From Acanthococcus lagerstroemiae (Eukaryota; Arthropoda; Insecta; Hemiptera; Eriococcidae), in assembly GCA_031841125.1 (NCBI GenBank), contig CM063112.1, positions 63,231,722 through 63,295,721 of the forward strand: 64,000 bases of DNA, read 5' to 3'. The notes beneath the pieces were generated by a model. The model saw only the letters and a list, made by a program, of their open reading frames with translations. It was not told where the DNA came from and did not search any database. The position numbers and the translations under genes are program-made. Shown here one piece after another: positions 38,101-50,872 of this stretch (the first letter of the stretch is position 1; each line of letters starts with the position of its first letter).

Positions 38101-38849
38101 AAGCCCTGTCTGACTTAGGGGAAGGGGTAGCAGTGAAGATTTCTGGGGACTTCACTCTTGAACAGGCAACACTTTCGTGATCCACGCAAATAACCATGAA
38201 TAATTTTTACTTCTAAAGGAAAATATGACAACCTAACTACCGTCCTTCGGAGTGGGAGGAGGGGGTGGGGGAGGCAGAAGAGACACAGTCAGGCACACTG
38301 ATTTCATCTTCTTCTTTCCTGTGGGGCTTAATCTCACTGCAACGGATATTTCAGACAGGAGCCCCAGCCAGCTGTTATTTCCAGCAAGTTGGGACAAAGG
38401 GTAAGCTGGGCTTGTAATATACAAGTAAATTTAAGGAAACGTTGCCACTGGAGGTTTCTCTTCCTATATTCTAACATTAGCACTTGAAGCAAAGTCAACG
38501 TTTCCAACCAAAATTGATCCAAATCCTTAACCTTAGTGAACATACTACACCAAATCGCCTATGTCCTCTCTCACTTCTGCTATGCATAAAATCTAGCAGT
38601 TTACTCTTCTCAAAAATGTCACTCGCAGCAATTTCTTGCATGCAGGGTAGAATACATACAATGTTCTACCCATTTAGAATATTCCCATTCTACAAGCAAG
38701 AATACCAGATGTATTCAATATGAAGGGGCAGAATTCTTTGTTCTACTGTAGAGATGTCCATTCATTGTACGGTAGAAATGCTCCTCACAATTTCAATGCG
38801 AAAATGCGAAAAATAACTTAAAATTAACATTACCACGGTCCATATAACT
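35101..38849. other. Intergenic stretch left of IFT52
   Basis: I see no recognisable gene. A CpG-richer patch at 35400-35830 looks like another first-exon or promoter fragment. A 124-codon minus-strand frame at 36497-36871 and a 91-codon plus-strand frame at 37678-37953 are open but carry no motif I know. C- and G-runs occur at about 37167 and 38250-38270. The IFT52 3'UTR must lie at the right end, although I see no AATAAA on the minus strand close to its stop. Confidence 0.45.
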
Positions 38850-41100
38850 TCATGTCAAATTCTTTTTGAAGTCACTGATGACAGAAAGAACGGTGTGCAG
38901 AACCGCAGCTGCGTCTTCATTACCGCACCGTATATTCAAAACCACTCCAGCTTCAAGGATGAAGTATTCTACATCCGCGTCAGTTTCTTTGATGTGCTTC
39001 CCATCAAGCGAAGTTGTCATGCACTTGTTGGCAAGCTGTGCGAGGCGAGTGCGCTCTGACCCGAACGAATCTTCCAGGTCGAACAACTCCAACGCCGGCA
39101 CAGACAGATCGCGAAATGACGGTGGAAATACCTAAAAATATGTTTAATCGTTCAGCATGCACCAGAAAGTGGGAAGGTACTTCAATTTAGTGATGGGGAA
39201 CAACTTGGCAACATTCAAAATTGAATAATGCTTGAACCACCAAACAGTTTGGCTTCAATTGTCAAAGAACCAAAATGGCTTGAACACGTTTTTGAGAAAC
39301 TGTAAAAATAATACTTTGGTACTAGATAAGCAAAAGAAACCCTCCGTTTTTTTGTTTTTTTTCTTTTCTTACTAAGCTCTGTTAAGATACTTTTTTTCCG
39401 TCTAATTTGACAACTGAACTAATCTGAGCAGCCGAAGAAAGTTCCAACAACCCGAACAACCGAACGGAAAGTACTTCGGAGCTTGAACAGCCAAAAGGCT
39501 CGAACACTGTTCTCCACCACTACTTCGGTCTCATTGCTCTTATACTTACAGCAGGCTGCAGAGGAGGTAATGGAGAATTAAACTGAGGTGGGATCAGCTT
39601 CAAAGGCTCGTGCTTTATTTTCCAAGTCTCGTAAATTTCGAGCACCTTCGGTACACATTTCATATTCAGTGAATAGAGCTTTTGATTGAAAAGATGAATG
39701 TAATCGGAGTACATGAAACTGTCATCCGTTGATTCTTGTAAGCAACCGCGGATGTTCTCTGCTAGAATGGTGGTGTCTGGTGCCATTACGTAGTCCAAAA
39801 TCTAAATCAATGACTGTACTCAAATATCTCGTGACCATACATCGACCAACCGAGTTGACAAAAAATTATTTACTTCAGGATCCTCAGCATCGATGTTATT
39901 CAAAATCACGTTATCAGTGATCAGAAAATTGAAAATGATGTCCCGGAATTGGTCGTTCTTTTCGCAATTCAAATATTTATCAGATAACATGTGACCAGAT
40001 CCAAGGACCGCTATTTTGCCAGTTTTTATGCCTGTAACCCGTGAACAATCCAAGGAAATAATTCAGTCAATCGATGTTCGATAGTCGAACGAAATACATA
40101 CAAAAACGATAAAAACAAAAATACCGTCAGTGCTCCACGAGTGGCTACAATGTGCAGTGCCAAAACAAAAATTCAAGTGTCACGGCTGAGATCTGTGAGA
40201 TATTTCAGGCACACGCGAGTGAGTCGCAGTTACCTTTTTCTTGTATCATGTAGAATGCGCATACAGGGCGACACACGGGAAACGCTACAGACCCGCTGGA
40301 CAGTACTGGAATGGCTGGTTTCACTATATTCAAAGTCGCTCCAAACGGATACACGAACATCGATGATCTGCAAAGTTTCGTCACATCAAAACAGTTCTAC
40401 GAAAGTCTACCGGCAAACTTCCGAAAAAAAAAAATCTCAGACATAACCGAAACAACAGAACTATCAAGAAATCAAGATTCAAATAATACACACTTATCCA
40501 ACTCGGCGTTGCTGTCATCTCCCAAGAATTGACTCACTCCACGATTCACAACTCCATCGGAAATTAGGCATTCTTTCGGATGAAAATACTTATAATACTG
40601 TGTTCGGATAACGCAATCTAAAATGAAATACATCGTGAATTACGGTATATTAAACATTCTAATAATCGATACACGTGTGAATTGAGATTAAACTAACCGT
40701 TATTTATCATCATGCCGTATTCTTCCAGTAGGAAGTTCACGTTCGTATGGAACTGTTTTTCACCTCCTTCACCAAGAGTAACTAACAGTGAGCCTCCACG
40801 TTCGATAAACTCCTTAATATGGTTGAATTCTTCATCCGTAAACGGTGCTCTAGGACTAGATAAAACAAAAACCGCAACATCCGACAGTACTTGAGCTGTT
40901 ATTTCGTCTTTGTTCCTGCAATACGAAAACGTTCTTGAATGCATTCAATACGAGTGAAACCAGTAGGAATACAAGCAAGATACTTACGAAACAACGTTAA
41001 ATACTCCTTTCAGTTTCCTGGCTAACGTCTTATAATTGTCGCTGATTTTAAATTGCTCATTTTTTGAAACATCGAACAAAATTGTGTTTTTCTCTTTCAT
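38850..41100 (-). CDS. IFT52: Intraflagellar transport protein 52 (IFT-B core subunit)
   Basis: Seven exons on the minus strand: 41100-40988, 40915-40698, 40617-40494, 40367-40234, 40031-39874, 39801-39550 and 39131-38850. All introns are GT/AG with matching phases and give 426 aa, against about 437 in human. The N-terminal half is the GIFT domain of IFT52, with GGSLLVTLGEGGE, NFLLEEYGMM, YFHPKECL, FVYPFGATLN and GSGHMLSDKYL. It is followed by the IDAEDPE motif, and the C-terminal part (KHEPLKLIPPQF, then LELFDLEDSF) matches the region that binds other IFT-B subunits. IFT52 is a scaffold of the IFT-B complex needed for building cilia; in insects these are sensory-neuron and some sperm cilia. 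Start: the ATG at 41100 aligns with the family start. Nothing is broken. Identification is confident from family-wide motifs recalled from memory. Confidence 0.95.
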
Positions 41101-43102
41101 ACTGGTAGAAGATAATACTTAGAATTTGAAACACAGAACTAACTACATGCGGGGTCGACCTATAAAATCTGTTCAACTTATTAGGCGACAATAGTTTTAT
41201 AATTAAAATTATTAGAAGATTATTAGTTAATTAGAAAAAGAAATTCCGTCGAAACCTACCTCGAAAAGCTCAAAATTCTCTGTAATCTGTAATCCAAATT
41301 TGGAATTTACAAACTACAGCTCCAGGCTTGTTTTTCTTTGCCAGTGCTGCTCTTTTTCAAAATCGTTTACTGTGTTCTGTGGCTGCTGGCTGCACTGATG
41401 CCAATGGACCTTCCTAGGCAGTAGGAAAGCAGTAAGGGTCTAGTCTATCACAACAACACAAGTAAATAAGGCCCCTTTTCTTTGGGGTGTAGGACTCGGA
41501 ATTAAAGTTGCTGATATCTAGCAGATGTTTTCCAGTTTTCCATCCAGTCTATTGAACTTTGGCACCTTTGTTTGGCACCACCGCTGCACTGCCATTTTTT
41601 CAAAGCCATAAAGCGTACTTTGCCCACTTTGGCGGCAAATGTGCGATAAAATCGCATCACAGGCTTGGATGGAACTACTGGAGGTTGTCGTGAACTCGCA
41701 ATAGAAATTCGATTTGATGGCTGTTAATTTCCAAGGGATGGCCTTGAATATGATTTTCATTTGTTAAAACTTACAGTAGAATTCTGTGTTATGAACAGTG
41801 AATTATGTAGAAACTAATGTTTTTCTGGTATCAAGTACATTGTTGCAGGGAGCACGAACATCCGAAGTAAGTAACTAGGTACGTGTGTGTATACAATATG
41901 TACAATGTGTATGTTGCAGCTCTTCTTGAATTTATTATTCCCCTGAACTCGAGATCAAATGAAATAGGATCACTTCGAGTAACATGGTGTACCATATTCC
42001 ATGAAGCAAACGCTAAATGTTCCTTTCTGCAATATCCTGAAATTCGGCTAGTTCCCCTCCTGTAGCTGCAGGTGTATGTGCCGGTGTACATGGTTCAGTA
42101 CTATGGCGTGCATTGGTGAAAGTTAGGTTGCATTCTTGCATTTCCAACTAAACAATTCGATTTTAAGTTATTAAATCTTGTTTTAAGAAACCGCTTGTTA
42201 TACTTACAGACTTTCAATGAGAAAAACTGAACGTTTCTATAGTGAACGCTTTAGGTATACTGTTGCAAGACCATTTCTTACACGTATTTGCGACGCCGAT
42301 GAAATAATCAATTGGATAAATTATAATCATGAATCGAATTCGCAATATGAAATTTGTGGAAGCAGAAACGCTTCGGAATTGGAAGATTACGGAGGCCACA
42401 ATGTTTGGAAGCTGGTAATAGGCACCACACACGCTCATACATTCAGCTGATACCTGTTATACCAATAAGCACACCATCACACAAATCTGTATTTCCCCTA
42501 TAGTGTTCGTCGCCGAGAAATAGTGGTCATTGTCACAGTATTGGTATTCATTGGTCGCCGTTGGAAAGTCCTTCACGTTGTGCATAAATCTACATGAAGC
42601 AGCGTCCTCTTCTTTGGAAGTCACCATCCTGTTCTTTAGAAGTCAGCACCCGATTGACAATTTGGTGAGCGCTCACGCAACATGTCACAAACCACTTCCG
42701 TTTTGAGACTTTTGGCCAATCACATTTCTTTGTGAGTGCACACCATCTAATCATTTTAAGATAGTGTGTGTGAAGTGATCGCTCACCAGTAGTGTGATTA
42801 CTGAGGGATGTTCACAAAAGCGCTCACATTCGGCTTCATTGTCAATCGGGCAGTTTCCATCATGCTTCAGATTTCAGGTAGGCTTATAATTTATTTGAAG
42901 ATAGATCTAATTTACTCGGCCCGTTCATTTTTTTTTCTTTCTTCACTGTATTTTTATTAATTGGGAATTGTTGGGACCTTTTGCGTAGCTGACTGCTGGG
43001 CCACATTCTGAGCATGATGTTTGTTTGCAACAATATTACATAATGTACTACAGATAGAACTTCGGGTTGAAGACAGTAATAGTCGAATACTAGTTGTATA
43101 TA
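41101..43102. other. Intergenic stretch between SGK and IFT52
   Basis: Upstream of the IFT52 start lies AT-rich DNA that must hold its promoter. An 80-codon minus-strand frame (41518-41760) and a 77-codon plus-strand frame (42217-42450, including CDADEIINWINYNHE and followed by a donor-like gtaatagg) are open, but I do not recognise them and cannot join them to other exons. Confidence 0.4.
42649..42850. mobile_element. Inverted-repeat element with CCCGATTGACAAT ends (202 bp)
   Basis: CCCGATTGACAAT at 42649-42661 is matched perfectly by its reverse complement at 42838-42850. Inside each end is a GAGCGCTCAC / GCGCTCAC word, extending the pairing loosely. There is no coding sequence and no clear flanking duplication. 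Confidence 0.6.
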
Positions 43103-43257
43103 CAGTGGCGTAGCGTCAGGGGGCACGTGCCCCCAATATTTTTACATAGTCCTCTAATATCGGCGATTTTTAAAAAATACCGCAATTTTCGACTTTTTCT
43201 CCCTTGAAAATCTTATTGTGTCTCCTCTTTGGGAACCCCCTAAGGGCTACGCCACTG
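43103..43257. mobile_element. hAT-type miniature element (155 bp)
   Basis: Left end CAGTGGCGTAGCGTC; the right end in reverse complement is CAGTGGCGTAGCCCT. The flanks TGTATATA and GGTATATG agree at 6 of 8 positions, as expected of an aged 8-bp duplication. A GGGGG run and a CCCCC run lie just inside each end. Family as at 25243 and 29567. Confidence 0.82.
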
Positions 43258-44343
43258 GGTATATGTACTATCAAAAGTCCACTAAAGAGTTTTGGTGAAG
43301 GAAGGGACGGACAAGGTTGTGAAAAGGAAATCCAAGATGTAAGAAATTTTTGGTTGGGCCCTGTAAGGTGGAGGTTCGGGTCAAATTTGGTACATTTTGT
43401 ACAAGTTTTTACCGTTGATCCCCATATTTTTTGTTTTAACCCTTACTATGATTGACGAACTGGAGACATATGTATGCTACTTTCAAGTTAGAATTTAGGG
43501 TCGGATTTATACCTAGTTTCATTTTGTGTCATCGTTCATACATCGACCGCTTCTGAGATATTGACTATGTAATTCCATTGGAGAAGAACTGGGAAGACCT
43601 ACGACACAATCTCCCAAGTTGGAATTTCAGGTCCAATATTCATCATCATAATTTATTGTGTTCATTTTGCATCATTCTTTTCCGCCATTTCCGAATTTTG
43701 TCGGTACTATAAGTTTCATTTAGGAGTACCTAACTGATTTCGGTCTACGATTAGAGAAAAGTGGCACGCCTAAAAAAAATTTTTAGGTCTAAATTTCGTG
43801 TTATCTTGTATTTTAATCTGTTTTTCCTGGATTCTCTGCTATTTTCCATAAAGGCAAAGTGAAAAATTACTTCAGGTCAAAATGGCTACAATTACTATTT
43901 TTGTAACAATTATTCCGATTTATTTCATTATTTGGATTTTGATATTGTTTAATGAGCCAATCCATACTCGGTAGTAGAGAATGGGAAATTTGGTACCTAC
44001 ATTTCTTGTGGATTTCTTGGGAGGTAACTAATTTACACACATTTTCAATGATCTATGTGACATCCTGATATTCAATCAATTTATTCAGTAAAGTCTTTTA
44101 TTAACATTTGAATAATGGTAACAAATGAAAAGCCTGATGACGTTTTCACGTTTCAAACATCAGAAAATTGACTAATTATTGAACTGAATATACGTACAGA
44201 CAGAGTTAAAGTATGAAAATTCTACTAACATTTTGAAATTTAGGTATCTTCAACATCAGATCAAGAAATCTATATTTCACTTCTTCTGTATGTAAAAATA
44301 TATTCTACTCCTATGTGAAGAGAAGTAGAAATTGGCATACGAA
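43258..44343. other. AT-rich intergenic stretch
   Basis: No gene seen. The 83-codon plus-strand frame at 43204-43455 overlaps the end of the miniature element and looks fortuitous. Confidence 0.5.
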
Positions 44344-44617
44344 CGGTGGCGTCGGAAGGCTTCTTTTTAGGGGGTACATGAATGCAAAATTTAGATCAAT
44401 ACTTAAGCCAAAAAAATTTATCGTTTTCAAATGGCGCAGTTAGCAACAAATTATGTAAATTTCGTTTCTGAAATCTCTTAAGCCCCTCTTTGTTAGCTAG
44501 TGGAATAGTTTTTAATTTTTTCTTCTTCAATTTTTAAGGGGTACAGATGATACCTTACCTAAATTTGTTGGGGGTAGAATGTACCATCTTATCCTTTCCC
44601 TCGTTCCGACGCCATTG
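44344..44617. mobile_element. hAT-type miniature element (274 bp), older copy
   Basis: Left end CGGTGGCGTCGGAA; the right end in reverse complement is CAATGGCGTCGGAA, an inverted pair with GGCGTCGGAA in common. The flanks CATACGAA and CGTTAGAA agree at only 5 of 8 positions, so the copy is diverged. It ends about 70 bp from the SGK stop codon, within the kinase gene's 3'UTR region. Confidence 0.65.
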
Positions 44618-44687
44618 CGTTAGAAATAGGAGTAAATGGGTACCTATGTAAATTCTCATTTGAATCTCGTTTTGGTAATTTAGAATA

Positions 44688-47110
44688 TTACAGTGGCGGT
44701 TCCGGTGCTGTGTACGAAAATCCTGAGAAAGCTTTCGAGCAACTTTCTTTTCTTTTCGAGTGAGTTATTGACGTTGGGTTTTTCGAAACCGATTTTGTGC
44801 TTAAACAGGCATTATACTCATTGTTCTGAAAATAAAGAACAAATTTAGGTAAATTTTACCGAATATGTGAGTGCATTGGTAAGAGGTCGTACATATGAAA
44901 CGTACATTTAAAATGGATACTGGTTGAAACGGAGGATTAATTTTTTTATTTCGAAGATCGTCCCAGTTGATCGAACGAAAAAATTCGTGATCTTGGATAT
45001 CTTGCACGTCTCGTTTACTGCTACCTAGGCGATATCGAGGGTTCTTCTCCAGTAACTGAAAACAGTACAGAGGTTGTTCATTTCGAGAACATTTGTTGTG
45101 CACAATAGATAGGTACGTACTGGTGTAACGAGAAATAAATAATTAAAATTATTTCTAACCTTTCTAAGGATGCTTTTTGCGCTGTCTGTCATATCTCCCC
45201 TGAATTTAAGCGGTTTCTTTACGATGGAAGCGTACAGTTTTTTTACGTTGGTTGTATAAAATGGAGGGATGCCGCAAAGAATTTCATACAGAACTGCTCC
45301 AAGACCCCACCAGTCGACCGCCTTGTCGTATTTCTGCGAAATAAACATTCATCGCATTAGAACTAAGATACCTTACACAGTATAAGTAGGTAGGTAGATA
45401 CAATCATGTACCGATGTCATCTTTTCCTTCTTCATGAAAATATAAAATGAAAGTAACGTTAGAAAGGGTTGATATTGTTACCGGGAGGGGGCAGTGATTT
45501 CCCTTTGCCCTGTAAATATAGTTGCCAGGTGGTTGCGTAAATAATATATGACATTAGACATCAAGAACCCTACCATCCCATAAATGAATAAGTTCCAAAT
45601 TGTTCAGTATACAACCAAGACAGTTGTACAATTTATACGGTAGACATGATTTCGAATACAATTACTGTCTTTTTTCTAGAATAATGAAACGTAACTTGCG
45701 TACTTTTTTTGTTATAACCTCAGGTGCTAGGTATTCTCGTGTACCACAAAACGAATGGGTTAGTCCTTCAGTTATTGAGACACCCACAGTGCAGAGTCCA
45801 AAATCAGTTATCACAATATGGCCATCGGAATCTAGTAGAATGTTTTCGGGTTTCAGATCTCTGTAAATTATGTCCTTCGAATGCAGATATCCTAGAGCCA
45901 ACGCAATTTCTGCTGCGTAGAAATCAGCATTCCCTTCGATGTTGGTGCGATGGTGTTGAATGTAGTAAAATAACTGGAAGAATTAATTTTCATCAGCCAA
46001 TTGTACGGAGGGACAATAAAGAAAGGAGGGGTTCTATGTTCAAAAAACTTCGGACATAAAATATCCGAAAATAATGACGGGAAGGGACCGCGTGGGTCTG
46101 TGACGTAGTGAGGAGGTCTGGACCCCCTTTGCGATAACTTTTTATTTTCATAATCTAGATTTCAATAATGTTAGCATTCTTCCCCCCCCCCACACACACG
46201 CGCATCGAAATTCTGGTCAAGATCAAATTTTCCTTGAATATAGGCTGGTTGCGCCACTGGTGTGTGTGTGTGTGTGTCTGTACGAGTAAGGGTCAAGTAG
46301 ATCCGCAATTGAGTGCGGACAATTTTTGTATTTTACACGTTTACACAAGCGGGTATACTATGTATTACGATTTCTTTTATTTACATTTACCTACTTCGCT
46401 ACAATACAAAATGACACATTGAAACCGAGTAGTAAATTTGAAATATCTCACTTCTCCGCCGGCTATGAATTCCATGGCTAAAAACAATTTATGACGAGTT
46501 TGGAAACTGTAGTACAAAGATGTGACAAAAGGTTGCTGTTTGTTTTTGATCAGAATATCCCGCTCGTTCATTACATGCTTTTCCTCTCCTTTGCAGACGA
46601 TCAACTTTTTATCCAGGATCTTCAACGCGTATTGTTTATGATCCAGAAGGTGTTGAACCAGATACACTTTCCCGAAATTACCTTGACCAACGATTCTGAT
46701 GAATTGAAAGTCTTCTGGTTTTGCCCTGTAAACAGTAGCATCAGTCGTTAAAACTTTACTATATATGTCTCCGTACAGATCCAGGGAAGGTATTTGGAAT
46801 TTTCCAGTGTAGGAAGCCATGTTCTCCCTCTCACGTTCCCTATATGTTCCTTGTTTGAATCCTTTGGAGGTTGGACAGGGAATACAGCAGTGATACACTG
46901 GGGACAGTAGCTACCACTAAACATATCTAACAATTTTTTTACAAAAAAAAAAATGTCTTACTGTGATGCTGACTCATCAGAATCCTGAGTTTTCTTGTCA
47001 GGTATGCCGAGATCGTGAAAATGATCCAATTTTGAATTACTATAATTAGCGGTCTTGCATGTTATATTGAATTCGGCACTCAGTCTAGCCAACGCCTCTT
47101 CTATATTCAT
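44688..47110 (-). CDS. SGK-type AGC serine/threonine kinase, divergent
   Basis: Six minus-strand exons (47110-46962, 46725-46452, 45973-45704, 45333-45160, 45055-44906, 44825-44688) give 384 aa, and all phases agree. The kinase domain starts at QAKPEDFQF (residue 50, like HAKPSDFHF of SGK1). It has the Gly loop GQGNFGKV (63-70), Lys85, YRDLKPEN (Asp180), DFG (198-200), [16 protein letters not shown] and [15 protein letters not shown], and ends with hydrophobic motif FSGFSY (372-377). These features point to SGK rather than Akt or S6K. In the family, PDK1 phosphorylates the activation loop and mTORC2 the hydrophobic motif; SGKs control ion transport, growth and stress responses. Oddities: the activation-loop site is Ser215 where Thr is usual, the P+1 loop reads [10 protein letters not shown] instead of CGTPEYLAPE, and the usual FDPEFT segment after the domain is missing. 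Catalytic residues are intact. Confidence 0.9.
46098..46259. mobile_element. Probable hAT-type miniature element in an SGK intron (162 bp)
   Basis: Left end CTGTGACGTAGTG resembles CAGTGGCGTAG; the right end in reverse complement is CAGTGGCGCAACC. The flanks GCGTGGGT and GTGTGTGT agree at 6 of 8 positions, but the right flank is a TG microsatellite, which weakens this. An internal C-run near 46183 fits the family layout. It lies in SGK intron 2 (45974-46451). Confidence 0.5.
46259..46278. repeat. (TG)n microsatellite
   Basis: About ten TG units in SGK intron 2, directly after the probable miniature element. Confidence 0.8.
46726..46820 (-). CDS. Alternative 5' coding extension of SGK exon 2
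   Basis: Directly upstream of the splice acceptor used by exon 2, the genomic sequence stays open in the kinase frame. From an ATG at 46820-46818 it encodes [20 protein letters not shown], then [12 protein letters not shown], running without interruption into AKPEDFQF. It would give an isoform with a different 32-residue N-terminus in place of the 49 residues of exon 1. Vertebrate SGK1 also has alternative N-termini affecting stability and location, so the arrangement is plausible, but there is no expression evidence here. The frame is closed further upstream by stops. Confidence 0.45.
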
Positions 47111-47693
47111 GTCGGTGTTGGGTCTCGCTCTTATTCAATTCCAGCAGCGTTCGAACATTCTATTTTCGAATCTAATCGCAGTAACGAGCCTGGAGAATAC
47201 GTATATATCTGACTTACATCATATGTGTTCTACAAATGTGCAGCGTTTACTGTTTCAAAACATGTCCTTGTCTGTAGCAGCCCAATTCACGTCTTGAAAC
47301 GAAAATCGGTTCAAAATGATTTCGAACAAATGAACATTCTCCGAATGTCCGGAGCACGTAGCTCACATCAACGAACTTACACACCCCATTACTGGCAATT
47401 AATTCCACTCTAACTAAAATCCGTCAGCTTCGCTACATTTCGCTGTCCACGCAATTCATTGACTTAAATAATTATTTGAAAAAAAAGTTCGCATCATGAA
47501 GATGCCACGGTGTTTATACTACACCCAAATCGATAGAACTCGATTGAACATGCGTATTTGAGATTCATCGAGGCGCGGCACAACACTGCACCGTTTAAAT
47601 TACGGGACTGACTTTTGTTTTACGTATTAATGAATTTTAACGAGCTCTAGCATCCGATGAACATAGACAGGATGAAAACCCAACAATATGAAT

Positions 47694-47699
47694 TTTATT
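47694..47699 (-). terminator. Polyadenylation signal of PDCD6/ALG-2
   Basis: AATAAA on the minus strand about 240 bases downstream of the ALG-2 stop codon, between it and the start of the next minus-strand gene (SGK). Confidence 0.6.
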
Positions 47700-47940
47700 T
47701 GAAATTTTTCCAATTAAATACAGAGTAAATACTTTCAGCCCTTAATTCGACATACCAAGGTATCTATTTGATACCTTTCACCTGCTTATCACCAATACTC
47801 AAATACGATACAAAAATAAGATTAAATAAAACATCACAGATTTCTCCGTTAACGACTGAGGATATCGAAAATTTAAGCTTAAGAACAATATAGTTCAGCG
47901 GAATACAATTATTTTAAAGGAATTTTGCACTCTTGTGAGT

Positions 47941-49946
<2,006 letters not shown>

Positions 49947-50837
49947 ATGTCGTACGCCGAAAATGCATTTTTGTTGTCCAGTCACGCTGTAGAATGCGAC
50001 GTCAACGGGCAAAAGAGGGCTGCAATTTACTATTATAAGGAGGCAATTAGACTGCTAGATCTCGCCTACACGAACGAACCTAACCACCCAGATGCAGTAA
50101 CATGGTGTAAAAAAATGCACGAGTATGAGAACCGAGCGCAGTTTCTACAGTACCATCGTAAGTGTCTCGCAATGCAATAAACACGCAGTTAAAAGGTAGT
50201 CTGCATTTTGAAAACTTAATACTTTCTATGATAGGAGTAAGCGTTTAATGGAAACGTCGTGCAAAGCATACTGGTTTCATTTTGATTCTGTATTGTCTGA
50301 CAGATGTATTGGTGTTTTGCTCGGAATGTTCATTATGGTTGTGAAGTCGGCCTTGGTTTAAATTTTGGATGTTTCATTTTTATCTGTCTGAACCTCATAT
50401 GTGACTATTCATTCTAGTTGACACGGAAGCTGAATCATCACTCAGTAACGTAAACATTTCAAAATTCGCCATCCATCTGAAGCAGTGTCATTTTCTATTT
50501 AAGCAAGCATTAGATGCTGATGAATCTGGATTGCATGAGTTGGCATTAGACTTATACACCAGAGCTGTTGATCTTGCCTTGAACACTGTAAGTTGATACA
50601 CCTAGTCACACTATTTCCTGAAATCTAGGAATTCTACTTAATGAGTTCTTTATGCAGAAAAAAGAAACATCAGATCAGGAGACTGTAACCAAGTTGAAAA
50701 AAATCGCGTGTCAAGCCTTGGAAAGGGCGGAAAAGTTGAAGCGTGATTTGAAGGAATCTGAGACAAGCAAGCGTGTGACAGAACGTAAGTTAGCTGACTT
50801 GTACCTAAGAAAATCTTTTTTAGTTCAGTTAATACGC

Positions 50838-50872
<35 letters not shown>

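Noticed and set aside
40311..40532. Plus-strand frame starting MAGFTIFKVAPNG
   Set aside because: It is antisense to IFT52 exons 3-4, whose minus-strand reading is conserved and correctly spliced.
44691..44700. CAGTGGCGG word resembling a hAT end
   Set aside because: It is the reverse of the SGK C-terminal codons (PEPPL, stop) and has no partner end or duplication.
45600..46059. Plus-strand frames over the kinase locus
   Set aside because: Antisense shadows of SGK exon 3, which carries the catalytic YRDLKPEN and DFG motifs on the minus strand.
46826..46933. Alternative continuation of the SGK exon-1 frame after a nearby acceptor
   Set aside because: It ends in a stop without entering the kinase frame; the acceptor at 46726 gives the conserved AKPEDF junction in phase.
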